The position numbers were made by a program, and so were the translations under genes. The notes under the pieces are model-generated. The model had not been told where the DNA came from. It did no database searches and worked only from the letters and a program-made list of their open reading frames with translations. Of a stretch of DNA of 64,000 nucleotides, positions 12,885-24,390 are shown in pieces (position 1 is the first letter of the stretch; every line of letters begins with the position of its first letter). The DNA is from Pomphorhynchus laevis (lineage: Eukaryota > Acanthocephala > Palaeacanthocephala > Echinorhynchida > Pomphorhynchidae), in the NCBI GenBank assembly GCA_012934845.2, contig WNNJ02001739.1, positions 496,001 through 560,000 of the forward strand, in the 5' to 3' direction.

Positions 12885-14960
12885 ATATAGTATTTCTGTA
12901 AGATAAGTCCCTGATCTTGAAGTCACCCCAAGCCGGGATTAGTTGGGAGATTGAGTGGCTACATAGTTATGTAGGGATAGTGACTCTCCAAAACTTTAGC
13001 AAGGCCTATACTACCTATCCAACCCATTGACCTTTCCTTTCAGCAGACGAACTTCTATTTCTTGAATATCCACAAAAGGAAGACTGAGAAGGGTTAAGAC
13101 GAGCAATGCTCGCCCAATCTCTAATCAGCTGAAGTCTATATCTAGTGTTCCAGTATTTATTCGTGAGGGACTGTCTACCAGAAACAGACAGATCAGGAAG
13201 ACATAGCATTTTGGCTAGAATCTAGAGTTTTGTTGAAGTGGGACTGTATAAGCGACCTTTATGTGTTGTTGAAAGTATCGCGGTATCTTGCGAAGAGAGG
13301 TAGGAATAAAATCTGGTCAGACTTGCACTACATACAACAGGAAAGAGTTGGATAGTAGCTTGGAAGCAGGCCACTCTGATTTGATCAAAGTGGAATCACC
13401 TTAAGCAATGTATTTTTTTCTGACCGCACCGAAGTAGGTGTTGCTAAGTAGTCAGTTGTGGGCGCGACTGCTCAGTACAGATGGGTTTTAACAACCACAT
13501 TCTATGACGCAGTAGTATGTTGAGGAGTGAATTTGATGTGCGGTGAACGGTAGGGAATGGTGGCTTATGTATAAGATAATCGTTCCTGGCTCTGCGGAGT
13601 GCTGAATTAATCCAAATACCAGTTATGTCGTTGAAGTAACCAAGCACTATGTCATAGCCGTTACCTAATATACAATTGAAGAAATCACGGTTCTTGTGAA
13701 TTTCTCCTGGCCGGATATAGACATTAGCTATGCTAATACGTTTACCGTTCTTACAATGTGCAATCGCTAAACAAGATAGGGCTGGACAAGAATAGTTTAG
13801 TAAGAGGGATGATCTTAAGGATCTCTTCACTAGGGTTAAAAAACCTTGAGATAAAGAGGAGTGTGGAGGGGTTATATACGGAGTAAATAAATTGGGAGGT
13901 TATGTGGTTTGGAATTAATCGAGTAATATTCTGGGGGATTCGGATAGACCGCGTCTCCTGAAGTACTATAACATCTGCATATCTACCAGAAAGAAGGCTA
14001 AGGGCGGAATCCCCTTCCCCCGAATTCCACTGTAAGATATTCGGTGAAAACGGTTCGTGATTACTTTTCCCATTGCGAGAGTAAACCGAAGGGGAAAGCC
14101 ATCCCCTTGTCGGAACCAGAGGTGGTAAGGCTGCTCTTCCCACTCCAGCCTCAACAGAGGGAGTCATTTGCTTACGGGCATTATCATCATTTCCCTTATT
14201 GTTTACCACTTCCCATGATCTCCCTTTTTTGGAGCAGGATGGACGGTTGTATATGAGCGGATGTGCCGCTTTTCTTTAAATTCGGGGTTGCTTAATCTTT
14301 AAATTCGTGGTTGCAGAATTGATGGTCTGCGGCGTGCCACACAAAATGATAAATATATGTGTAATCAAGTCTTCCATCTTCTTGGTAGGCTTAATTTTTT
14401 GCTTCGATCAAACTAATAATGTTCAGGTTGGACAGCTATTGCTAACTTCAGTTATGTTGGATTTGCTTGCATCTGCGAAGTTAGAAGTGGTGTTAATCGA
14501 GTAAGTGCAGTGTATCTTCATATAGTTTGTGAAGAGATGGCGTTCAAGCAACCATGCCAGGTGGTTGCCTTAACTATTCAAGTAGTGGGGTTTGTTGCAC
14601 TTTCCCTTCATGTGTTGTGAATATGTTTACCCAAAGACCCCCAGGACCGAGGGTTGTGGCAACTTGACCCCCCTCAGTGTTTCCACTTGTGGTAATCATA
14701 ACAGTGTGGGTAGGTTAGGTCATATGTGCTTACAAGTGAAAATCTGAGGTTGTGGCTTCTTAACGGGTTACAGCCGGATCTTGAGATACACTCGGCGTTT
14801 CCCACCGAGGTGGATCAGATATCAACTCGATATTTAATCGAGTTGAATAAAACTCTATTCTTATATATATCTGTAAATCTTCGAAACACAGTTAAATATT
14901 TTTTGCCTCTCCATGGGAGACGATAATTTGATCATAATTAAGTTATGAAGTTTCTTCACT
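12885..14960 (-). mobile_element. LINE family A, copy A2 (5' portion; RT and 3' end missing)
   Basis: On the minus strand the order is ORF1 remnants (about 14930-14250), endonuclease (14209-13444) and the endonuclease-RT linker (13209-12900). The ORF1 part includes DIYKNRVLFNSIKY, matching the ORF1 of copies at 39914 and 55000. The endonuclease part includes SPNILQWNSGEGDSALSLL and DVIVLQETRS, the first motifs of an apurinic-type nuclease. The reading frame is broken in several places. The element stops in the linker, so RT and 3' end are lost, an unusual shape for a LINE and probably due to a later deletion. Confidence 0.8.
13444..14209 (-). pseudogene. LINE-A ORF2 endonuclease remnant (copy A2)
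   Basis: Two overlapping frames together cover most of the apurinic-type endonuclease domain of a non-LTR element. The N-terminal motif NILQWNS is followed by DVIVLQETRS in the upper frame. The lower frame has VYIRPGEIHKNRD and then DIVLGYFNDITGIWINSALR, where the usual GDFN metal-binding motif reads GYFND. The frame must shift between the two halves. Copies at 16790, 41121 and 54150 show the same order. No function is expected. Confidence 0.75.
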
Positions 14961-15299
14961 GGGGAAGTTCCTTCTTTCAGTTTGTGAGTTAGAAAATAAA
15001 GCAGTACTTACCTCACTTCCTTGAATGGAGGAAATACCTGGTTGAGACGAAGAATTCGTCGAAAAACAGGAGATTCGAATGCATTTTCCATCATTTTTTG
15101 CATGAGTTCTTATTTCTTTGATCGTCCGACGCTGATGTAATCATTTGAATACAGAAATTGATTTCATGATTTCATTTGTACATTAACAGTTCAAAATAAA
15201 CATAAATAAATAAAGATTTTATTAATAAAATACAACGTTAGATAAAGAATAGGTAAAATCTAGATCTAGGATAAATTGTCACCTTCTTTACTATTTGTC

Positions 15300-16745
15300 A
15301 AACACAACTTCTTGAAACTTCTTCAACATCTTCACAGCTTCAGGGCCAGATGGATCTGAGCCTCTTGGCCTCACCAGCACGCCGCCTTCCGACTGAGCCA
15401 TGCGGGGTCTCTCACCCCCTAAGAGTCACGTCGAGGCGGACTATGGTCGGTAATCTCGATATGAAGAGCTTGAAAAACCTTAGTATTTGCTCTGAGGAAC
15501 GTCCTCTAGAGAAGAAGACTAATCCCGAGAAAGCTCAAGTATCTCAGAGGCTAATATAGATTTTCCCATTCAACGAAAGATGCTGATCCCGTTTCAGGAC
15601 CAACCTAGCTCTCTTCAGGATACGTTTAAGTCATCCAGGTCAGGATTCGCCGACCAGTTCAACGTAATGGTGAATCCCAGATATGTCACTCGACTTGTGA
15701 AGGTAGGAGTGGTTGATACTGCAAAAAGGAGAAGAGTGTAGCGAGTGCTAATCTCTTAAGTTTCTTTTTTAGTGGCAGGGTTGACATTAATAACAATCCC
15801 CTTCAATTTTGCAGAGTTCAAAATAAGATTGGAAGGAGTAAGCTGATCTTTTAATCTTAAAAAGAAACGGCTGATGCCTGAGATTACATCTTTGCACCTG
15901 CGTCCAGAGAATATGCCTGTGGTATAATAAGCTTATACCACTAGATGTTGATCACGTTTAAATTTTTTAAAACGTTCAATTGAGGCAGCAAGTTATAAGA
16001 CAGGAGAAAGTGGGGAACCTTGAGGCACACCTGCAATAGGGTAGAACTGACGTGCATCAGGGTCGTCTTCATAGAAGAATCTCTTAGTATACAGCAATGT
16101 CTCTACCCTGTTAACGATTCTTGCAGGCAATCCGAGGAACCTTAGAGAGGAGATAACGAATGTAATGAAGATCCGGTCAAATGCAGCAGAAAATTCAAGG
16201 AAAACAGCCAAAGCAATCCGATAACTGTTATCTTGACAAAACTGATACACTTCACCAATTGGTAAACGGACCAAGCGCCCTTTGACAAACCCATGAAAAC
16301 TCGGTAGGATTAAGTTACGCCTACTTAAATGGTCGCGAATTCTACGCGCAAGCGCTTTTTGGTTAATGGAGATGAGAGAATTTTGAATCGAAATGGGCCG
16401 CAGGTCTTTGGTACATGAAACCGATCATTTTCTTTGGTAAAAATATACGTCGACTACAGTTGGTGTCGGCTACATCGGGTGGTGAGGCTAAAAGCATTGT
16501 GGCGGCCACTTCTCTTCTTTGATCGACTGTCAAAAGCTGACAAACTCGGGAAGAGAGTGGAGTGACGGAATTGGAAGTGCCTGGAAGTGGACCCCTAGAG
16601 TTAAGGATATCTGTAACAGATAAGTCCCTGTTCCTGGAGTCACCCAAAGGCTGGATAGTTGATCCCGTAATACTGCCTTATACAGACCCCGCTCTTGCAT
16701 TCAATTTCTCTAAAAAGAGATCGTCATCTTTCAACAGCAACAAGA
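15300..16745 (-). mobile_element. LINE family A, copy A3 (RT to 3' end)
   Basis: On the minus strand this copy runs from the endonuclease-RT linker (about 16745) through RT to the ORF2 C-terminus near 15300. The RT includes LAVFLEFSAAFDR (motif A) and AGVPQGSPLSPVL (motif B). The C-terminal segment near 15350-15600 matches A1 and A6 in reverse, including the GRPPEQR-like region. It is 5'-truncated and carries frame breaks. It abuts copy A4, which runs the opposite way, so the pair forms a head-to-head inverted arrangement around 16750-16790. Confidence 0.8.
15993..16274 (-). pseudogene. LINE-A reverse transcriptase core fragment (copy A3)
   Basis: An open stretch of 93 residues covering RT motifs A and B: AVFLEFSAAFDRIFITFVIS, then PIAGVPQGSPLSPVL. 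The catalytic YxDD box of motif C lies beyond the frame break. The nearly identical block in copy A6 (52547-52771 plus 50400-50864) confirms the family. It is a fragment and not expected to be active. Confidence 0.8.
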
Positions 16746-16789
16746 CTCATCGCCTTTCGATGAAAGGCAAGAAGTGAGAAATCGACACT

Positions 16790-18350
16790 TTGAGACATGA
16801 TGATAATATACCGAACCCCTAGGACATTACGTGATTTATCCCCAAGCACTTACACACCCTCTTTTCTTCAAACATAGCAACCTTACTCATCTTCATCTAA
16901 ATATCTTCTAAACCTAGTTAAGAGCTCTTTACGTTTCTCCATCTTACTGAATTACTCTTGTTCTGCCATGCCATGTTTAGTTATATTACTTTGTAAGAAC
17001 AGTAAACGCTTCAGTATTTCCAATGCATATATTCTGCCGGGAGAGATTCACAAGAACCGTGACCTCCTGAATTGTATATTAGGTAGCGGCTATGACATGC
17101 TACTTGGATATTTCAATGACATTACTGGTCGTTGGATTAATGCAGCACTCTGCAGAGCCAGGAACGCATATCGTATTTGTAAACCACCGTCCCCACCTTT
17201 CATTGAGTGAATTAATAAATTAATTCACTCCTTGATATCTTACTGCTTCATGAGATGTGAATATTAAAGCTCATCTGTACGGAGCAGTCGCGCCAGCAAT
17301 TATCTACCACGTACGACCTACTTCGTTGTAGGTTAGAGGAATATTTGTTGCTTAGAAGGCGGTTTTACTTTGATCCTATTAGACTGGTCTGCTTCAAGGC
17401 AGCTATCTAACTCTTCCCTGTTGTAGGAGAGGAGAGTTTGTCCCGATATCTCGGGAAGCTACCGAGATACTTTCGACCCCTATAAAGTTCACATATTCAA
17501 TCCAACTCCTATAAAACTCAAGGTTATAGCAAAAATGTTACACCTCCCCAATCTCTTTGTTTTCCTAAGGCAGGCTCTCTCGAAAAAATACTGGAACTCT
17601 AGGTAAAGGTTCCAACTCAGTAGGGATATGGCGAGTATTGCTCGTTTTAACTCCTCTTAATTCAATTTTTTGAAAGATACTCTAGAAGTTTGTCAGTTGG
17701 ATGGAGCTGTCAACGGATTAGATTAGTAGCATAGGCCTTGATAAAGTTTAGGAAGTCACTAGCCCCAAATAATTATAAAGCCACTCTATCTCCCCAATCA
17801 ATCCCGCCTTGGGGTGACTTTATGAGCAGGTACTTATCTGTTACAGATATCTTGAAATTTTGTGACCACCTTCCAGGCACCTTCAAATCCCATGCACCAC
17901 TGGATTGCGTCACTCCTGCAACACAGAAAAAATTAAAGAGACTAGCACTCTCTACTCTCCTCTATTTTGCAGAATCAGCCACTCCTAGTCTTCACACATC
18001 GAGTAAGATACCTGAGTTTTACCATTACGGTTAAATGATTGGCCGGATCAGACATGAATAAGTTCAAAACTGTTCTGAAGAGAGCTAGATGGGTCCTGAA
18101 ACGGGTCCAACATTTGTCATTAAGTATGAGTGCTTAGGTACGCCTATGGGGTACCTGGGCAATCTCAGGATTAGTTGGGTATTAGATTAAGATTTCTCAA
18201 GCTCCTTATCTTGAGGTTACCTTCCATTGTCTGCCTCGACTGAACACTTATTTGTGTGAGAGACTTTGAGTGGTTCAGTCGAAAGGCGGCGCGTTAGTTT
18301 ATACTGAGGGTAATTATCCCCCAGTCCTTTCTAATGGAGACCAAAATTGT
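16790..18350 (+). mobile_element. LINE family A, copy A4 (RT core deleted)
   Basis: The + strand begins inside the endonuclease (DITRFIPKHLH-like, about 16830) and continues through GEIHKNRDLLNCILGSGYD and GYFNDITGRWINAALCRARN (16968-17210). The linker with ILKFCDHLPGTFK follows to about 17910. It then jumps directly to the ORF2 C-terminal part (KRLALSTLLYFAE at about 17935; TPMGYLGNLRISWVLD region at about 18140-18190). Thus the RT catalytic core is absent. It ends near 18350 after the sequence matching the family 3' end. Confidence 0.75.
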
Positions 18351-19084
18351 TAATTAGGACAATGTTATTGACCAAACATTTGGTCGTTGTTGTTTTTATT
18401 AATGTTTCATATTTGGTGCATGATTATATTTTTGTATGTAAAATAATCTATATCCACATTTTTTAAAGTTGGTTAATTTTTTAAAGCATTCGTTTCAAAG
18501 TTGGTTAATTCAAACACTACATTGTAAAGAATCCATTGAAATCCATGCAGCGTACCATTAATGAATGTTAATTAAAATTGGTTAAAATTAATTATGATTT
18601 GTCTCCCTTAATAAATGTACTATCTTTTGAGCAAATTTTTATCTTTGTAATATAAATAAAACCTATTCATTATACCTCGTGGGTACTTACAGGTGGCGAA
18701 ATCTTCCATCGATAAAAGTTTACTCATATGGCTCGTATGCGTAAAATCGTATATTTTTACTAGAGTGATCTTTACTATTTAATAATATAATAAGTAATAA
18801 CGTAATTTGAGTGTTTTTTGAATTTACTAAGCAGAGAGCTGGCTAATAAATGTTTCTCAAAATTATATCATATTCAATATTAATATTCAATTGATAATCA
18901 TATCAAAATATCAGTCACATTCAATTATTAGGATATCCTATACAAATAAATGTTAATTAAATTTATTTTATTTGAATTTATTTTTTAATTTAATAAATTT
19001 AAATTCGAAAATATTTCCAAAGGGTAGATAAACTAAAAATGTATTTCAAGAAAAATATTTGTATAAAACATTTTACATAATCGG
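18351..19084. other. AT-rich spacer
   Basis: No gene or recognisable repeat seen between the LINE-A copy and the RLE-type element. Confidence 0.5.
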
Positions 19085-19198
19085 TACAACCTTACGCCGT
19101 CTCGTAGCAAAGACAGCGTCCTCTCCGCTTAAACCTATGCAGCAGCACTCCTAAGGCCACACCAAGTCGGAGTCGGGGTTAAATCTAGATGTGAGGCC

Positions 19199-19546
19199 GT
19201 GGTGCATGCGGCGCATATGTTCAAGGAAGGATGTTTGCCTAACGATGACGCAATGATTAAACTCTACTTCACCAATGCATTCAATAGCATTAGCCGAAAT
19301 ATCGTCCTCAACGATACCGTTCTTCATTTTCCGAGTTTATTCCGGCACGTCAGTTCATTCTATGCATCATACACATCCCTCTACTATGGTAAATATAAAC
19401 TCTCATCTAGCGAAGGCGTTCAACAAGTAGACCCCCTGGGCCCGATGATATTCTGCATAGCAATTAATCCTATAGTACGCACACTTCGGTGTTGCTTAAA
19501 ATGCGTGGTAACTGGACGATGGTTTGATCGGGGAAAACCTGGATGA
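19199..19546 (+). pseudogene. RT fragment of RLE-type LINE
   Basis: 115-residue open frame with RT motif A (KLYFTNAFNSI) and motif B (SEGVQQVDPLGPMIFCIAIN). The usual GxxQGDPLGP glycine-aspartate pair reads QQVDPLGP here, so one conserved residue has changed. The family is recognised by the invariant block after motif A about residues arising at two ends of a strand (VLHFPSLFRHVSSFYASYTS). The frame breaks before the YxDD box, and no activity is expected. Confidence 0.65.
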
Positions 19547-19786
19547 CTTGATGCACGACTTGGAAATGATAAAGAGTATGGGTTCTGATATAGATCTCTC
19601 ACTGGATGGACGGAAGTGCGAGGTCGTATCTTACGACACAGCTTTCATGGTTTGATTATCTGGAAGTCTTTTCGGCGCCACCTGGGTTGTAAGGCACACT
19701 CCGATGCCAAACTACTCGACTCTAGCATCGGCAATCAAGTGGCGATCGACGATGTTCTCTCATCAAAAGTGCCTGACATAAAGTGA

Positions 19787-20557
19787 ATGAATGAGCGCCT
19801 TAGTTCGGTCTGCTCACATACAGCATTTTTTCTGCTCCGAAATTGCCTTTCTGCCCCAAAGCTCTGCTATGTTCTACACACCTCTCCATGTGGATTCAGC
19901 GAACAACTCCCTCGTTACGACCTACCCCTTCGAAACACTTTGGAAAAATCGCTAAACGTGGCACTGAACGACACCAGTTATAAACAAGCTACGCTCCCAG
20001 TAGACCTTGGAAGCCTGGGAATTCCTTCGACAACTCATCTCTCGGTCGCGGCGTTTATTTCTTCCTACAACGCGTTGATCGAAGTGGTTGCTGACCTGAT
20101 CCCATGTGAACTACATTTCAACCTCTTCGCTGGTTTAACTGATTTGCATCAACAACTGGACCTCTGGAGCTCGTTCACCCTCAGTAGTCGAGATTCACTA
20201 CCCTTTAAAACTCAACGGAAATTGAGTGCTCCTATAGACGACACAAGATATGCCAACCTGCTTTCAAACGCGACTGATGCTACAACAAAGGCCCGACTGA
20301 TAAGTGTGGAGGCACCAGGTGCTGTTGCGTTTCTCCAGTCAGTCCATGCTATATCAGTCGGTTCAAGGATGAGTGATGATACATTCCGTATCGCATGCAA
20401 TTTACGTCTCGGATCCCCGGTCTGCCAACCTCACACATGTCGCTACAGAATCCAAATAGACTCACTAGGCGCTCATGGCCTCAGTTGTTTACGTTCCGCA
20501 GGTTGGTTTGTCAGGCACTCTTTGGTTAATTCAATTATTCTGGACGCTCTTAACTAG
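19787..20557 (+). pseudogene. C-terminal region of RLE-type LINE with CCHC knuckle
   Basis: 256-residue open frame from the RT thumb to the zinc knuckle. It contains LEKSLNVALNDTSYKQATLP and GSLGIPSTTHLSVAAFIS, which recur in copy C2 at 45825-46058, then KARLISVEAPGAVAFLQSVH and a knuckle C-x4-C...HGLSC followed by RHSLVNSIILDAL. The frame stops just before the predicted nuclease block, which continues in other frames to 20960. It is partly decayed but remains a good reference for the family. Confidence 0.7.
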
Positions 20558-20985
20558 ACCTAAATCCCAAGCCGTCTAGAACCTCCAGGGTTGTTCCGAT
20601 CTGATGGCAAACGCCCAGATGGCGTTACAATGGTCCCATTGGAATGAGGCAAATTCTTATGCTGGTACTTCACATGTGTGGACCCGCTAGCTCCCCAGTT
20701 ACCAGGTGACAGCTCTAGCAGGAGCCGGATCAGTAGCTACGAAAGCTGAAGGTAGAAAGAGAATAAAGTACGATGGAATTTCAGCGCTAGGGATGAACTT
20801 AATCCCATAGCCATAAAAACCATTGATGCGATGGGCAAAGAAGCATTTAACTTCTTCCGTTCGCTCAGCAAAAAGCTTCGCCGATTTGTAGACGACCCTC
20901 AGGCTGGCTCCTTACTAATGCAACGCATAAGCACTGCCATACAAATTGGTAATTGTGCATAAGTCCTGGCCTCGCTTACAGAACA

Positions 20986-21950
20986 CTGAATGCATTTGAA
21001 CGCCTACATTACAAGTACTTAAAGTTATTCATTTTGCTTGCTCATTATTGTAATTTTTAACTATATATAAATTATATAAAATTTTACATAATACATATTT
21101 CTAAATATACAATGTATTACAATTTAGAATGTAAAATTTTAATTTGCAATTTTAATATCGATTTTTAATTATATATTTATACGGGATGTATAAATTAGAT
21201 GGATATAATAAATGTATAATTAGCAGTTTATAGATGTTTACTTATAAAACAGTTGTCTATTTATTATTACTAAATTAAGGTAAATTTTTTTAAAAAATAA
21301 TACATGCATTTGGATGATAATCAAAAACGTTTAGATAGTAAATTTTTAAAACAATATAAAAATTTAAATAAGAAACATAATCCAGGATAATGATTAGTCA
21401 TTTAGTTATTTACTTTAGGATTTATGACGAGTATTTTATTCAATTAAGCTATTAAAGTTGGGATTCAATTTTTGTCTGCAAGAAATTTTCATAATGGAAG
21501 ATAAATTGACAACCTAGATCTGAAGATGTGTTTATTACTTCATACATGGTATAATTTGTTCACATAGATAGGTACGTCTAAGCATGCATAAGACTTCCGA
21601 TGTAAATGACACCTGTATACTTCTCTTTCTTGACATTATTCTTAAAATCGGGTATTTTAAAAAATATTATTACATTGATGATTACATTCTTATCAATAGT
21701 TTTAAGTATATATAAATTTTGTGCTAAATAGTCTCTAAGCCGAAATTAGTATTCAATAATGTCAAGTTCCAAACCGTTTGTGTCTTCTTGTTATATTTAA
21801 AATATTATAGATATTTTAAGATATTTAATATTCAAACATTTGCATTGAATGAACTCTTCAATATTTCCCGTATGCACAATTTGAAAATACACGTTTTTAA
21901 CCAAAATATCAAAATGTAAGCAAAATGATCATTTGCATTTCGTTGCAATT
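20986..21950. other. AT-rich spacer
   Basis: No gene or repeat recognised. Confidence 0.5.
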
Positions 21951-22295
21951 TTAACGACAATAATTTTCTTCAAACGGAATCAATTTTAATACGTACTTGG
22001 TATTATCTTTGTTCTTATCGAATCCGTTCGTAATAGATTCTCTTCCTACTGCCGTACACCAGTGCGCTTCCTTGATCGCAGATGGTCGAGGTGGTTTTAC
22101 TTTGTCAACGAATGACGAGTCTAATGTTCGTCGATTATTTATTGATTTGGCCAAGGAGGCAATTAAGTATTGTTGATTATTTCGCTCTGTAAATCGTATG
22201 CTCGTATACTTTGGAGACAATCGATTACTAGATGGAATGGAATTGAAAAGCGGGTTGTGGACGTAAGGAGGCTTAGATCTAGTATGTGATTGCAT
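21951..22295 (-). CDS. Small coding-like ORF, unknown
   Basis: 114 residues with balanced amino-acid use and clearly lower AT than its flanks. It begins MQSHTRSKPPYVHNPLFNS, is polar and basic, and contains AIKEAHWCTAVGRESITNG and VLKLIPFEENYCR at the end. No membrane segment, signal peptide or known domain is seen. It could be a small gene or a terminal exon: on the minus strand an AG lies 11 bases before the ATG (TTAATTCAG) and a TACTAAT branch-point-like string lies about 65 bases before that AG. I do not recognise the family. Confidence 0.45.
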   Translation of the reverse strand: MQSHTRSKPPYVHNPLFNSIPSSNRLSPKYTSIRFTERNNQQYLIASLAKSINNRRTLDSSFVDKVKPPRPSAIKEAHWCTAVGRESITNGFDKNKDNTKYVLKLIPFEENYCR

Positions 22296-23214
22296 GAATA
22301 ATGCTGAATTAATATTGTCGAATTTTTACTGGATGTTGGTGTATTTACGATTAGTACTCAATCAAATTTACTTCATCTTGATGCATTGCTGATTATTATG
22401 ATATTGGATAATCAAATGCGTATATAAGCACACTCTTTCTCAAATATTTAAATTACATAAAACATTTTATACAAATTTAGCCCTATATTTACAGTGTTAA
22501 TATACATGTTCGTTTTGCATATTTAGAATTCTTCGAATAAAATCGAAAAATGTCTGTATAAACGTTTTAGCTATGGAACCCGTGTTAAACAACCAAACTA
22601 TAACATTATGAAATTGGAAATATTTGTTTGTGAAAAGGAAAATGCATTTAGTGAAATCATTGATTGAAGAAAGTTCACCTCTAAAAAAAATTAAACTTTC
22701 AACTTATCTTTATTTGTATTGTATAATGAATATAGAAATGTTTGCGGCAACGAATTGGAATAAATCAATAAATTAAATAACCAAAAAGTAATGTGATCAA
22801 CTATTGTGCTGTAAAAATATTGTTTGCTCGTGTGATTTTGATAGTCAATTTTGATAGACAGTTTTATTAGCTAGAAAATAACTGATAACTTGAAATAATT
22901 GAAATCAAATACTGTCTGACAAGACCATATTAAAATTAATTTAACATGATAATGTTTAGCCAATATCACAAGGATTCTTTATAGTTTCAAGAAACATGTT
23001 TAAGTTATGGGTGCATTTCACTTTCTATAAAAACTAGGTTACATGTTAACTCTTGAATTTTAACTAATGCAGAAACATGTGATTATTGATTTTGTAGCTT
23101 AGACTTGTAAGTTTTTATTTTCATATAACTAAAACTAAATCATAGCTCAATCTATAGGTTTTGCTAAGACTGAAATATCTGCATTATGTAATGATATAAT
23201 TAATTTAATTACCG
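22296..23214. other. AT-rich spacer
   Basis: No gene or repeat recognised. Confidence 0.5.
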
Positions 23215-24151
23215 GATTATAATAACCAGAAAAATAAGAAAAATAGACTTAAAAATATTAAAACAGATATGTATATTTATGAACAATTAGAAATATTAAA
23301 ACAACTTTTAAGAGATAATAAGCTAAAAGATGCTTATATAAACATATATGCACTCACAATAAAGAATAAATTGAAAATGGTGAATTAACGAAAATTCGGT
23401 CAATTCGTTATATAATGACTTAAATTGTTACTTTGTAATTTGTTAAGCTTATTAATAGTAAAAGCTTAAATGCATCGAGGATTGACATTTGGAAAACTGA
23501 TATATTAGATAAAATTAAAAAGAAAATGAAAGTTACAAGCAATTATAAAAGGAAAGATTAAATTAATAAAGATATGTATACAGAACTTACCAAATTAAAG
23601 GATAACTATATAATAACAACTATTGATAAAGCTAGTAATAACTTTGTCTTCATATGCAAAAAGCTTTATTATGATATACTAATGAAAGAAGTTAATTATA
23701 ATGATTTAAATATAAACACAACATATGAACGTAGTGAGTTGAGTTTAGAAACAATTATTACAAGTCACTGTTCTATAATGGATAAAAAAGGTATAAAGGT
23801 TGAATTAGATAATAAAACTATACCTATATTATATTGAAATCCAAAATTACATAAAAATCCAATAAAACCTAGGTTCATATGTAGTGCGTTTAAATGTACA
23901 TTAAAACCACTTTCTGTTTATATGAATAAAATACTTAAAGTAATTAAAGCACACTTTAAAAAATATTGCAAGGTAATCGAAATTAATACTTGTATAAAAC
24001 ACTATTTCAGTATTAATTCTACAAAAGAATTTTTGGAACACACAAAAGGAATAAATTTTCAGAATATAAATACGTACGACTTTAAACAAATCTAGATTTA
24101 GCAGATATTAAAGAAGCGTTAGTAAAATTAATTAATCTTATATTCGGAAAA

Positions 24152-24153
<2 letters not shown>

Positions 24154-24219
<66 letters not shown>
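24154..24219. repeat. (TA)n microsatellite
   Basis: About 33 uninterrupted TA dinucleotides within the Penelope-like copy, directly before the inserted family-E repeat. Confidence 0.95.
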
Positions 24220-24221
<2 letters not shown>

Positions 24222-24390
24222 CGCCTTTATTCACAATGTCACACAGGCAACCGAAACGACCAGTGTGTACCTCATTCTACTGATGAGTGTTGCCGGTACT
24301 CATCATTTCGATGCTGAAGTGGTCGTCTAGAAGTGACATGGTGACTGAAAGTCGTGAATCGAAGTCCAGTCTATCAAGCAACACCATTAT
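24220..24390 (-). mobile_element. Family-E SINE/MITE-like fragment inside P1
   Basis: Near-identical, in reverse, to parts of 63222-63620: it contains AACGACCAGTGTGTACCTCA and GACATGGTGACTGAAAGTCG and ends TATCAAGCAACACCA. It splits the Penelope-like element next to the TA run, so it is younger than that element. Confidence 0.85.

Larger units (their letters stand above)
19085..20985 (+). mobile_element. RLE-type non-LTR retrotransposon, copy C1 (5'-truncated)
   Basis: A GC-richer block that starts inside a reverse transcriptase and runs to a C-terminal nuclease-like region. RT parts: LYFTNAFNSISRNIVL (motif A) and EGVQQVDPLGPMIFCIAINP (motif B; a family Q-G-D-P-L-G-P form). C-terminal parts: C-x4-C followed by LGAHGLSC, a CCHC-type knuckle, then (in another frame) RSDGKRPDG near 20600, a tryptophan-rich strand and KEGRKRIKY-like basic residues near 20750. 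It ends with LMQRISTAIQIGN near 20950. This order (CCHC, then R-PD...D...K-KY) resembles restriction-like endonuclease LINEs such as R2. Naming it R2-like is inference. Frames shift several times. Confidence 0.7.
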
